DNA of 64,000 nt from Alcaligenes faecalis (lineage in GTDB: Bacteria; Pseudomonadota; Gammaproteobacteria; Burkholderiales; Burkholderiaceae_B), in assembly GCF_009497775.1 (NCBI RefSeq), contig NZ_CP031012.1, forward strand, positions 1,178,001 through 1,242,000. Direction: 5' to 3'. Shown piece after piece: positions 27,240 to 35,777 of the stretch. The first letter of the stretch is position 1, and each line of letters opens with the position of its first letter. A program made the translations under genes and the position numbers. The notes below the pieces were generated by a model, which was not told the origin of the DNA, did no database searches, and was given only the letters and a program-made list of their open reading frames with translations.

Positions 27240-28904
27240 TTATTCCTCGTTGGCGCGTACCCGGTTGGGCAGCAGCTCGTCGTGCTTGGCCAGAATCGGA
27301 TAGGCCGCAGCGCTGACCAGATAGGAGTTGATGGTGCGCACGTCGCGCAAAATCTCCAGGTACAAGGAGCCCTGCTCGGCGGAGTCCAGCTGACCGGCCT
27401 TGATTTGGCGAATATGACGGTCTCCCGCCGCCACTTCCAATTCGCGGAAGAAATCCTTTTCAAAGGCCAGGAAGCGGGCGGTTTTTACATCCTCAGCCAC
27501 AAACAGGGCGGCTGCCTGACGCTGGTTGCGGATCAGCCTGTCCATGACCTTGCCGATCTCGGCCTGTTCTTCCGATTGCAGTATCCAGCCTTGCTTGCGC
27601 AGCTTGGCGGTATGGCTGAGCAAGCCATTGACGCTGATCGTGGCGGCATGCGAGATATTGGTGGAGAAAGTCAGAATATCGTTCAGACGACGGGTATCTT
27701 TCTTGCTCAGGTTTTCCTGGTCCATGCTGGCCAGATAAGTGGTGATCAGCGGTTCCAGTCGGTTGACGGCATTGCTGATATAGCGCGCATGGTTAATGCT
27801 CTGGGCGCTATTGTTCAGCATGTTCTGGCGGGCCGTATCCAGGATTTCCTGCAACATATCGGACAGGCGCAGAGCTTCCCGTGCGGCATTGCCCAAGGCC
27901 ACGGCAGGCACTTCCTGAGCGGACTGGTCCAGATACAGGGGCAGGCCCGGATCATCCGGGTCGGTGCGACGGGGCAGATAACGGCTCAGCAAGCGCGAAT
28001 AGGGTTTGAGCAAAGGCAGGAACAGGGCTGCCACGGCCAGATTGAAGAAGGTGTGGAAGTTGGCCACGGCACGGGCCGGGTCATCGGTGAACCAGCTCAT
28101 CAAATCCGGAATCCAGGGCAGCACAATCATGCCGACCAGACAACCAAACACACGTGTGCCCAAGTTCCCGATGGGCAGGCGTTTGTTGGCTGGGTCCTTG
28201 GTGCTGCCAGCCCCTTCCAGAATTGGGTTGATGGCCGTGCCCACGTTGGCACCCAGGACCAGCGCATAGGTCAGCTGTGGGTCCATATGCTGATGGCTGG
28301 CCAGCGAGATGATCAGCACCACAATGGCCACGCTGGAGTGCGCGGCCCAGGTCAGCAGGGCGGCGAGCAGCATGCCCGTCATGGGGCTGCCTGCCAGCGC
28401 TTCCAGAATGGTTTGCAGCAGTGGGGCGTCCTGAATGGGCGAGAACAGACCCACCAGTTCATGCAAGGACAGCAGCAAAAGGCCCAGACCAATAAAGACG
28501 CGGCCCAGATCGCGACGGCGTCCAGGCTCTTGCGAGCGGAACAGCCAGACACCCAGAAGAATCAGGGCGGGGGCCAGCGCGGTCATCTTGAAGGACAGCA
28601 GTTGCACGATCAGCGTCGTGCCCACATTGGCGCCCAACATTGCGGCCAGGGCCGGAACCAGGGCAACCATGCCGGTGGCGGCAAAGCTGGTAATCATCAG
28701 CCCGGTGGCGGTACTGCTTTGAATGGCGGCGGTAATGGCCGCTCCGGCAACAAAAGCACGGCGGGGGCGGCCCAGGGCATGGCCCATCCAGATGCCCAGT
28801 TCGGCACCAAAGGCGCGTTGCACACCGCTTTGCACCATGTGGATACCCCACAGGAGCAAGGCGATATAACCCCCGAAATCGAGAAGTGCGAAGATTTCTT
28901 TCAT
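27240..28904 (-). CDS. Na/Pi cotransporter family protein with PhoU-like C-terminus
   Basis: A 554-residue inner-membrane protein of the Na+/phosphate cotransporter II (NptA, PF02690) family. The N-terminal half has about eight hydrophobic segments with two inverted PNaS repeats; the first carries QSSTATG at 62-68 and the second the matching ...WAAHSSVAIV segment. ANVGTTLIVQ and ANVGTAINPILEG are the paired GANVGT motifs. The C-terminal 200 residues are helical and PhoU-like. Many bacterial members export or import phosphate; direction is unknown here. The MarR gene lies 60 bp upstream on the same strand, so the two may be cotranscribed. Confidence 0.92.
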   Translation of the reverse strand: MKEIFALLDFGGYIALLLWGIHMVQSGVQRAFGAELGIWMGHALGRPRRAFVAGAAITAAIQSSTATGLMITSFAATGMVALVPALAAMLGANVGTTLIVQLLSFKMTALAPALILLGVWLFRSQEPGRRRDLGRVFIGLGLLLLSLHELVGLFSPIQDAPLLQTILEALAGSPMTGMLLAALLTWAAHSSVAIVVLIISLASHQHMDPQLTYALVLGANVGTAINPILEGAGSTKDPANKRLPIGNLGTRVFGCLVGMIVLPWIPDLMSWFTDDPARAVANFHTFFNLAVAALFLPLLKPYSRLLSRYLPRRTDPDDPGLPLYLDQSAQEVPAVALGNAAREALRLSDMLQEILDTARQNMLNNSAQSINHARYISNAVNRLEPLITTYLASMDQENLSKKDTRRLNDILTFSTNISHAATISVNGLLSHTAKLRKQGWILQSEEQAEIGKVMDRLIRNQRQAAALFVAEDVKTARFLAFEKDFFRELEVAAGDRHIRQIKAGQLDSAEQGSLYLEILRDVRTINSYLVSAAAYPILAKHDELLPNRVRANEE

Positions 28905-28964
28905 TGCTAAATAATAGCCCAGCGCATCTTACAAGCGTGAGTCTCAGGTATCAGTTAGACACAT

Positions 28965-29414
28965 CTAGGTGTTGGAAGATTGCCGCGCTTGTCGGGCGGC
29001 CTGATCCAGCCCTTGCGCAAACTCCGTCTGTTCCTGATCGGAAAAGGCTGACAGGAACAGCTCCTGTACGGCGCCCTGGTAGATCTGCCACATCTGTTTG
29101 CGTAAAGCTCGACCTTCATCCGTGATGCTGGCAAAGGCGGCACGGCCATCTTCCGAGGAGCGACTGCGCTGGACCAGCCCCTGGGCTTCCAGTCGGTCAA
29201 CCAGTCGTGTCAGGTTATAGCGCTCTATGACCAGCCGATCGGCCAGCTCATGCATGCGACGGGTTCCCTCCGGCCCGCTTTCCAGCCCCCACAGCACGTC
29301 GTACCAGGCATAGGGTGGCAACTTTTCGGCAGCCAGTCTGCGTTCGATTTCTTTCAGGATGCTGCGGTGCGCCCGCACAAAGGAAAACCACAGATCAGCA
29401 TCGGAGCGACTCAT
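28965..29414 (-). CDS. MarR-family transcriptional regulator
   Basis: A 149-residue winged-helix regulator. The DNA-recognition region reads MHELADRLVIERYNLTRLVDRLEAQGLV and the wing follows as SSEDGRAAFASITDEG; both fit MarR proteins, which act as dimers on palindromes and respond to small, often aromatic or thiol-reactive ligands. The Met at 29414 (MSRSDADLW) is chosen because a GGGGGA site precedes it; the frame is open to 29456. It diverges from the pyruvate dehydrogenase E1 gene, and two palindromes at 29445-29456 and 29489-29500 lie between them. Confidence 0.92.
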   Translation of the reverse strand: MSRSDADLWFSFVRAHRSILKEIERRLAAEKLPPYAWYDVLWGLESGPEGTRRMHELADRLVIERYNLTRLVDRLEAQGLVQRSRSSEDGRAAFASITDEGRALRKQMWQIYQGAVQELFLSAFSDQEQTEFAQGLDQAARQARQSSNT

Positions 29415-29444
29415 CGTTCTTTCCCCCAGGAATTTATTTTTTAG

Positions 29445-29500
29445 TTGCAAATGCAATTATACGCGGATAAGATGCGCTCATAAAGTAGTTGCAATTGCAA
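29445..29500. promoter_or_regulatory. Twin palindromic operators over the divergent marR/aceE promoters
   Basis: Two copies of TTGCA-NN-TGCAA: TTGCAAATGCAA at 29445-29456 and TTGCAATTGCAA at 29489-29500, centres 44 bp apart. For aceE, TTGCAA (29445-29450), a 17-bp spacer and TAAGAT (29468-29473) form a promoter whose -35 lies in the first palindrome, and the second palindrome would fall just after the start point. On the minus strand a perfect TATAAT (29461-29456) for marR overlaps the first palindrome. This is the arrangement expected for MarR autorepression plus repression of aceE; binding itself is inferred. Confidence 0.72.
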
Positions 29501-29591
29501 TCGTATGGGTGAGGGTCTGTCCTGCCCTGCGTCTTGTTCAGGCCGTGAGGACGTCGCGTGGCGGATCCGGCCTATCCACCTGGAGATTGTT

Positions 29592-32267
29592 ATGAATCAC
29601 GCTTTGCAGATCGCGGATGTGGACCCACAAGAGACGGCCGAGTGGCTTGATGCCCTGGAATCGGTCACCGCGGCAGAAGGACGCCCCCGTGCTCACTATC
29701 TGATTGATCAATTGCTGGATTTCGATGCGCGTCATCATGGTGACCTGTATACGCGCGTGACCACCTCGTATGTGAATACCATCCCGGTGCATCAGCAAAC
29801 CCCGTACCCTGGCGACAAGGAACTGGAGCGCAAGCTCAATGCCTATGTGCGCTGGAACGCCATGGTCATGGTGCTGCGTGCCGGTCGGCATTCCAATGTG
29901 GGTGGACACATTGCTACTTATCAGTCTGCGGCGGTCCTGTACGACGTGGGCTTTGACCATTTTTTCCGGGGTCGCACTGAAAGCTTTGACGGTGATCTGG
30001 TCTATATACAGGGCCACTCCGCCCCCGGCATCTATGGCCGTGCTTATGTAGAAGGGCGTCTGGACGATGAGCAGATGGACAACTTCCGCCGTGAGGCTGG
30101 ACGTCGTGGCCTGCCGTCTTACCCGCACCCTCGTTTGATGCCCGAGTTCTGGCAGTTCCCCACCGTGTCCATGGGTCTGGGCCCATTGATGGCTGCTTAT
30201 CAGGCACGCTACATGCGCTATCTGGATTTCCGGGGCCTGAAGCCCATGGATGGCCGCAAGGTCTGGGCGTTCCTGGGTGATGGTGAAATGGATCAGGCCG
30301 AGTCTCTGTCCGCTATTGCCGTGGGTGGCCGTGAAAAGCTGGACAACCTGATTTTCGTGGTCAACTGCAATTTGCAGCGTCTGGACGGCCCTGTGCGTGG
30401 CAATAGCAAAGTCATTCAGGAGTTGGAAGCGACCTTCCGTGCCGCAGGCTGGAATGTCATCAAGGTGATTTGGGGCGCAGGCTGGGACGATCTGCTGGCC
30501 AAGGATAAAACCGGCTTGCTGCGCAAACGCATGATGGAGTGCGTGGACGGGGACTACCAGACCTTCAAGTCGCAAAACGGTGCCTATGTGCGCGAGCACT
30601 TCTTTGGCAAGTATCCCGAACTGCTGGAACTGGTGGCGGATTTGTCGGACGACGATATCTGGGCTCTGGCCCGTGGTGGTCACGATCCCGACAAGGTCTA
30701 CGCCGCTTATGCGCAAGCCGCGCGCAACAGCCATGGTGGGCCGACCGCAGTTCTGGTGAAAACCGTGAAAGGTTTTGGCATGGGCGAGGCCGGTGAAGGC
30801 CAGAACATCAATCACCAGCTCAAGAAAATGAGCGCAGATGCCGTGCGTGCCTTCAGGGATCGTTTCCAGCTCCCCGTTACGGATGAGCAACTGGAAGAGC
30901 TGCCTTATCTGCGTCCTGAGCCAGGTAGCCCGGAAGCGGTGTACTTGCAGCAGCGTCGTGCTGCCTTGGGTGGCTTTGTACCATCCCGCAGAACCTCTGT
31001 TCCTGCCTTGACGGTGCCCACCTTGGACAGCTTCGCGGCCCAGCTGAAAGGCACTGGGGAGCGTGGCCTGTCCACGACCATGGCTTTTGTTCGTATCTTG
31101 AGCACCTTGTTGAAAGACCCGGTGCTGGGTCAATTGATTGTGCCTATCGTGCCGGATGAGTCGCGCACCTTCGGGATGGAAGGTCTGTTCCGCCAGATTG
31201 GTATCCACTCTTATTTAGGGCAGTTGTACACGCCGCAGGATGCCGGCCAGCTGAGCTATTACAAAGAGGCCAAGGACGGGCAGATCTTGCAGGAAGGTCT
31301 GAATGAGTCCGGGGCAATCTCCTCCTGGATTGCAGCAGGCACGGCCTATAGCAATCACGGTGTTCCCACGATTCCGCTCTTTATTTTCTATTCCATGTTC
31401 GGCTTCCAGCGAGTAGGGGACTTTATCTGGGCCGCAGCGGATGCACGGACACGGGGCTTCCTGTTTGGGGCAACCTCGGGCCGTACCACCTTGATGGGCG
31501 AAGGCTTGCAGCACGACGATGGTCATAGCCATGTGCTCTCCAGCGTGGTGCCTAGCTGCCGCTCTTACGACCCCACCTTCTCCTATGAGCTGGCTGTGAT
31601 CATGCAAGACGGTATTCGTCGCATGTATCAGGATCAGGAGGACGTGTTCTATTACATTACCGTGCTTAACGAAAACTACCCGCATCCCGAGATGCCGGAA
31701 GGCGTGGAGCAGGGCATTATCAAAGGGCTGTATCTCTTGCAGGCGGGACCGCAGCAAAAAGCCAAGGCGCCGCGTGTGCAGTTGATGGGTAGTGGCTCGA
31801 TCCTGATGGAAGTGCTGGCTGCCGCGCAATTGCTGCAAGACGACTTTGGCGTGGCCAGCGATGTGTGGAGTGCGCCCAGCCTGAACGAGCTGCGTCGTGA
31901 TGGTCTGGACACAGAACGCTGGAACACCTTGCATCCGGAAAGCGAGCCGCGCATTCCTTATGTGCAATCTTGCCTGGAAGGGCATGCAGGCCCGATTGTG
32001 GTCGCAACAGACTATATGAAGATTGTGGGTGAGCAGATCCGGCCATTCCTGCCAGAGCGTCGTTTGCTGGCCTTGGGTACGGACGGCTTTGGGCGTTCCG
32101 ACACACGTGCGTCGCTGCGCGAGTTCTTTGAAGTGGATCGGCACTTCATCGTGGTCTCGGCCTTGAAAGCCCTGGCCGACGAAGGCTCGATGCCGCGTTC
32201 CTTGGTCAGCGATGCCTTGCAGCGCTATCAGATCAACCCTGAAAAGACCAATCCCATGAAGCCTTGA
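29592..32267 (+). CDS. aceE: Pyruvate dehydrogenase E1, homodimeric AceE type, stand-alone
   Basis: An 891-residue thiamine-diphosphate-dependent 2-oxo acid dehydrogenase E1, E. coli length 887. The ThDP motif is GDGEMD at 229-234 with NCN at 258-260, His142 lies in GHSAPGIYGR, and the 3' domain has GTDGFGRSDTRASLREFFEVD. The ATG at 29592 has GGAG upstream; the frame is open to 29505. No E2 (aceF) or E3 (lpd) gene is adjacent, unlike the normal aceEF-lpd cluster, so this may be a second E1 borrowing E2/E3 subunits. The true substrate could be another 2-oxo acid: Pseudomonas putida MdeB, a close AceE relative, acts on 2-oxobutyrate. Confidence 0.9.
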   Translation: MNHALQIADVDPQETAEWLDALESVTAAEGRPRAHYLIDQLLDFDARHHGDLYTRVTTSYVNTIPVHQQTPYPGDKELERKLNAYVRWNAMVMVLRAGRHSNVGGHIATYQSAAVLYDVGFDHFFRGRTESFDGDLVYIQGHSAPGIYGRAYVEGRLDDEQMDNFRREAGRRGLPSYPHPRLMPEFWQFPTVSMGLGPLMAAYQARYMRYLDFRGLKPMDGRKVWAFLGDGEMDQAESLSAIAVGGREKLDNLIFVVNCNLQRLDGPVRGNSKVIQELEATFRAAGWNVIKVIWGAGWDDLLAKDKTGLLRKRMMECVDGDYQTFKSQNGAYVREHFFGKYPELLELVADLSDDDIWALARGGHDPDKVYAAYAQAARNSHGGPTAVLVKTVKGFGMGEAGEGQNINHQLKKMSADAVRAFRDRFQLPVTDEQLEELPYLRPEPGSPEAVYLQQRRAALGGFVPSRRTSVPALTVPTLDSFAAQLKGTGERGLSTTMAFVRILSTLLKDPVLGQLIVPIVPDESRTFGMEGLFRQIGIHSYLGQLYTPQDAGQLSYYKEAKDGQILQEGLNESGAISSWIAAGTAYSNHGVPTIPLFIFYSMFGFQRVGDFIWAAADARTRGFLFGATSGRTTLMGEGLQHDDGHSHVLSSVVPSCRSYDPTFSYELAVIMQDGIRRMYQDQEDVFYYITVLNENYPHPEMPEGVEQGIIKGLYLLQAGPQQKAKAPRVQLMGSGSILMEVLAAAQLLQDDFGVASDVWSAPSLNELRRDGLDTERWNTLHPESEPRIPYVQSCLEGHAGPIVVATDYMKIVGEQIRPFLPERRLLALGTDGFGRSDTRASLREFFEVDRHFIVVSALKALADEGSMPRSLVSDALQRYQINPEKTNPMKP

Positions 32268-32313
32268 GTCTTGCCAGTCCGGTCGTCTTTTTGGGCAAAT
32301 GGCGACCGGCGGC

Positions 32314-32391
32314 GGGACACCAGCCAGCAAAGGGTGTGATGGCCTGATGTCTCCCCCGGTCAGGTCAGCCCTTTGCTGGCTGGTCCCTTTT
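32314..32391 (+). terminator. Long inverted repeat after aceE, probable terminator
   Basis: Arms at 32314-32334 and 32369-32387 pair over about 19 bp with a single bulged base (core CCAGCCAGCAAAGGG with its complement). A further GGCCTGA/TCAGGTC pairing sits in the loop. The stem runs into TTTT. The arms are unusually long for a simple terminator. Confidence 0.6.
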
Positions 32392-32452
32392 CATGGCGGC
32401 GGGCCCGCCATTTTCTCCATCAAATCTTCATCATTCTGTGCCACAGTACGGC

Positions 32453-33397
32453 ATGGATTATTCTATTTTTCTGGCCCGCCTGGCGGGCCTTGTTGTCTTG
32501 GGTACCTTGGGCAGCCAGGCTTATGCTCAAGCGCAGCCTCATGAATTGGCGCGTGCGGATGGCAGCACCATTCATTATTACGTCCAGCCTGCTATCGCCC
32601 CTCAAGATGGTGTGCATGAACTGCTTCTGATTGTGCAGGGCTCGGACTGCAATAGCGTGGCACACAAGAAAGTCGTCTGGGAAACCCTGGCCAAGGCGCG
32701 CCCGCAAGCCCAGGTGCTGGCCGTGGAAAAATATGCGCTGACAGCGGCTTTGCCCGCCAGCGACGATCCCGAGCGCGGCGACTGCCCGACAGACTATATT
32801 CAGCGCGACAACCCACAACAGCGTGTGGCTGATCTGGAGGCGGTTTTAAAACAGCTGCAAAGCCAGACCCGCTATGACAAGCTCTTTGCCTTGGGTGGCA
32901 GTGAAGGAGCGGTCATCGTCCATCTGCTGGCGGCCCGGACCCCTTATCTGGATGCCGCCGTCAGTTTTAATGGCGGTGGGCGCTGGTTCCAGGATGATGT
33001 GCTCTATAGCGTGTCGGTGGAGGATATGCCGGCCGTTGACAAGCAAGCCATGCTGGAGGGCCTGGGCGACTTTCTGAAGCAGGCCAAGGCTGGTCTGGAT
33101 ACCGAGATGAGTCAGCATGGTCGGGACTGGTGGCAGCAAATGCTGAATCTGGATCAGGCCGATGTGCTGCGAAAAATTGACATCCCTACGCTGGTGATCC
33201 AGTCCGGACGCGATACCTCGGTCTCGCCGCAAGCGGCTGCCGAGATGCTGGTTCAGGTTGATAACTCACATCTGGTGTGGCGTACCTATCCCGATCTGGA
33301 CCATGGCATGAATCAGCCCGACGGCAGTTCGGCCATGCCACAGGTGGTGGGGGATATTGCCCAGTGGCTAAATCAGTTCAAGTGCGGCACCCCTTAA
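32453..33397 (+). CDS. Secreted alpha/beta hydrolase
   Basis: A 314-residue protein with a signal peptide ([19 protein letters not shown], cleavage likely after SQAYAQ). The nucleophile elbow is GGSEG with Ser150; the acid is probably in SGRDTSVSP and the histidine in DLDHGMNQ, giving a full triad. An early LLLIVQGSDCNS block may form the oxyanion loop. The substrate is unknown; esterase or peptidase activity are both possible. The Met at 32453 is chosen for the signal peptide; the frame opens at 32393. The GNAT gene follows on the same strand after 62 bp. Confidence 0.85.
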   Translation: MDYSIFLARLAGLVVLGTLGSQAYAQAQPHELARADGSTIHYYVQPAIAPQDGVHELLLIVQGSDCNSVAHKKVVWETLAKARPQAQVLAVEKYALTAALPASDDPERGDCPTDYIQRDNPQQRVADLEAVLKQLQSQTRYDKLFALGGSEGAVIVHLLAARTPYLDAAVSFNGGGRWFQDDVLYSVSVEDMPAVDKQAMLEGLGDFLKQAKAGLDTEMSQHGRDWWQQMLNLDQADVLRKIDIPTLVIQSGRDTSVSPQAAAEMLVQVDNSHLVWRTYPDLDHGMNQPDGSSAMPQVVGDIAQWLNQFKCGTP

Positions 33398-33459
33398 GTC
33401 TTTTTTATGGTCGGCAAGGTGATGACTTGTCGTCCGCGTTCTTTTTATTGGAGTAGTGA

Positions 33460-33918
33460 ATGAGCAAGACAATCTTGCGCGCTGCGGTGCCTGAAGACGC
33501 CCGCGAATGCCTGCGTATTCGGGGACTGACCCGCGAGAATGCCTTTTCCGAGCAGGACCTGGCGGCCCTGGGGATTACCGCCGAAAGTTGGGCCGCCGGT
33601 ATCAAGGATGGCAGTTGCCCCGGTTATGTCGCCCTGGTCGATGAGCAGATGGCTGGCTATTGCTTTGGTGATAGCGAGAGCGGCGAGATCATGGTGCTGG
33701 CGCTATTGCCTGAATACGAAAGCCTGGGGTTGGGCCGTCGTCTGCTGACACAGATGATGCAGGATTTGCAGGAGCGTGGTTTTATGCGCCTGTTCCTGGC
33801 CTGTAATAGTGATCCTCAGGTGCGCTCCCATGGTTTCTATCGTCATTTGGGCTGGACCGAAAGCGGCCAGCGTGATGAGTTCGGTGACGATATTTTGGAA
33901 TATCACTTTGCTGATTAA
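33460..33918 (+). CDS. GNAT-family N-acetyltransferase
   Basis: A 152-residue GNAT enzyme. Motif A, which binds acetyl-CoA pyrophosphate, is visible as LALLPEYESLGLGRRLLTQM near residues 83-102, and motif B as HGFYRHLGWTESG near the C-terminus. The acceptor cannot be deduced; proteins and small amines are both possible. GGAG lies 7 bases before the ATG. It follows the secreted hydrolase gene and precedes the broken GyrI-like gene. Confidence 0.87.
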   Translation: MSKTILRAAVPEDARECLRIRGLTRENAFSEQDLAALGITAESWAAGIKDGSCPGYVALVDEQMAGYCFGDSESGEIMVLALLPEYESLGLGRRLLTQMMQDLQERGFMRLFLACNSDPQVRSHGFYRHLGWTESGQRDEFGDDILEYHFAD

Positions 33919-33957
33919 GTTTGGAGTTGTGTGAGACCCCTTATGGCTGAGGAAAAC

Positions 33958-34562
33958 ATGATTGATTTAAGTCAGGACGTTGGAACCCTGAAGATGTTGT
34001 ATGCGCCGTTGCAGCACCATTTCCGGGTGCTGGACGTGCCGACTTTGCCATTTGCCATTTTGGATGGCCAAGGTGCGCCCGAGCCTGCGGCGGTGGGGGT
34101 GGCCATCAAGACCTTGCAGATGGCTATCGAGCCTATCCGTCGGGAGGCACGCCAGCGCATGGGCCGTGACTTTATGGAAGCGCCGGTTGAAATTCTGTAC
34201 TGGGCTGATGATTCGAAAGATCTGGAAGCAGGGCGGCGGGAAAACTGGCAATGGCGTGTACAGTGACGCTGCCTGTGTGGGCTGACAAGGCGGGGCTGGA
34301 AGGCGCAGTGGCCCAGATGCGCGCTCAGTTGGGGAATGCGCCGGCTCCTCGCTGGGAAGCCGTGACAGAGGGCAAGTGCGTGCAGGTGATGCACGTGGGT
34401 TCCCAGGCAGAGCTGTCGGTTTTGTTGTCGCAGCTCTATACCAGGTTCCTGCCGCAGGAAGGGCTGGAGCCTTTGGGCGTGTACCACGAGATCTATCTGA
34501 ATGACTGGAGCAAGGCGTCGTCGAGTCGGCACAAGATGATCGTCCGGCAGCCGATATGCTAA
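33958..34562 (+). pseudogene. GyrI-like domain protein (COG4832), split by a -1 frameshift
   Basis: Two frames together match one GyrI-like small-molecule-binding protein of about 200 residues. The first half (33958-34266) has MIDLSQDVGTLKMLY, FAILDGQG and LYWADDSKD and ends at a TGA after ENWQWRVQ. The second half continues one frame back with TVTLPVWADKAGLEGAVAQM and ends in QVMHVG, YHEIYLNDWSK and IVRQP, all family blocks. A single missing base near 34250-34262 explains the break. A GAGGA site precedes the ATG at 33958. It may be a recent pseudogene or a sequencing error; programmed frameshifting is less likely since no slippery heptamer is in frame. Confidence 0.8.
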
Positions 34563-34580
34563 GTTCAGGTCAAGGTATAA

Positions 34581-34618
34581 AAAACGCCCCAAAAGCACAT
34601 AGGCTTTTGGGGCGTTTT
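34581..34618. terminator. Strong bidirectional terminator between the GyrI-like gene and htpX
   Basis: A perfect 16-bp stem, AAAACGCCCCAAAAGC with its complement, around the loop ACATAG (34597-34602). A- and T-ends serve both converging genes. Confidence 0.93.
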
Positions 34619-34650
34619 ATTGGGCTGTGCCGTTCAGGCCGCCAGTAGTC

Positions 34651-35532
34651 TTAGACCGACTGGGCGCTTTGCAAGGCCTGGATACGTGCAGCGATAGGAG
34701 GGTGGGAGGCGAAGATCGCGCTGATCGAACGACCACCCGAGATACCGGAGGCTTCAAAGTTCTTGGGCAGTTCGCCAGGAGCCATGCCGCCCAGACGGGC
34801 CAGTGCATGGATCATGGGCTGACGCGAACCCAGCAACTGGGCGGAACCAGCATCGGCACGGTACTCACGCTGACGCGAGAACCAGGCCACGATGATGGAG
34901 GCCAGCACACCAAAAATCAGCTCGAACACAAAGACCGAGGCGTAGTAACCCATGCCCACGTCGCGATCATTGCGCAGCAGCACGCGGTCCACAAAGTAGC
35001 CGGCCAGACGGGCCAGGAAGATCACAAAGGTGTTCACCACGCCCTGGATCAAGGTCAGGGTAACCATGTCGCCATTGGCAATGTGGGCGACCTCGTGGCC
35101 CAGCACGGCCATGACCTCTTCTTCGGTCATGCCGCGCAGCAAGCCGGTGGACACGGCGACCAGAGCATCATTCTTGAACGCGCCGGTGGCAAAGGCATTG
35201 GGCTCGCCTTCGTAGATAGCCACTTCAGGACGGCCAATACCGGCACGGTCGGCCAGTTGGTGCACGGTATCCACCAGCCAGGCTTCTTCGGCATTGGCGG
35301 GGGCGTTCGGGTCAATGACACGGGCGTTCACGCTTTGCTTGGCCATCCATTTGCTCATCAGCAAGGAAATGATGGCGCCGGTAAAACCGACCAAAGCCGA
35401 GAAAATCAGCAATTGAGTCAGGTCCAGACCTTGCGCGTTCAGGTAACGTCCCACACCCAAAATATTCATGGAGGCGCTGAGCACCAGCATGACGGCCAGG
35501 TTGGTGATTAAGAAAAGGACAATTCGTTTCAT
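34651..35532 (-). CDS. htpX: Membrane zinc metalloprotease HtpX
   Basis: A 293-residue M48 family protease, the same length as E. coli HtpX. Two N-terminal transmembrane helices (about 5-22 and 40-60) precede the zinc site HEVAH at 146-150. A third and fourth hydrophobic stretch lie near 157-205, and the third zinc ligand is in the [13 protein letters not shown] block. HtpX degrades damaged inner-membrane proteins together with FtsH. It is transcribed alone, closed by the terminator at 34581. Upstream GATCGTGAGAACACGATC-like sequence at about 35563-35582 is a near palindrome in the promoter region. Confidence 0.95.
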   Translation of the reverse strand: MKRIVLFLITNLAVMLVLSASMNILGVGRYLNAQGLDLTQLLIFSALVGFTGAIISLLMSKWMAKQSVNARVIDPNAPANAEEAWLVDTVHQLADRAGIGRPEVAIYEGEPNAFATGAFKNDALVAVSTGLLRGMTEEEVMAVLGHEVAHIANGDMVTLTLIQGVVNTFVIFLARLAGYFVDRVLLRNDRDVGMGYYASVFVFELIFGVLASIIVAWFSRQREYRADAGSAQLLGSRQPMIHALARLGGMAPGELPKNFEASGISGGRSISAIFASHPPIAARIQALQSAQSV

Positions 35533-35777
35533 GAATGCGGATTCCGGTGTGACAGAAAAAATCGTGATCGTGAGAACACGATCTGCGCGAATTTTAGCCT
35601 TGATTCCAGGCGGGACAATAAAAGATTCAGCTTTTAGTCAGCTTTTGGACAAGATAGTTTCTTGAGCTGTCTTTTATGCTGTTGTGTAAGTGGTCTGGAT
35701 ATGGGGTTACCGGGCCACTTTTACAAGGTGGGGAGTATAGTAATGGCTTTCCCTTATTACTGATTTGGTCTGATCAC

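Noticed and set aside
27078..28910. A 610-residue plus-strand open frame opposite the Na/Pi cotransporter gene
   Set aside because: It mirrors the real gene codon by codon, is rich in Gln, Gly and His as expected of a shadow, and carries no motif. The minus-strand frame has clear family motifs.
34238..34244. GGGAAAA as a programmed -1 frameshift site in the GyrI-like gene
   Set aside because: The heptamer is out of register with the reading frame for tandem slippage, and the needed shift lies later, after the WQWRV codons.
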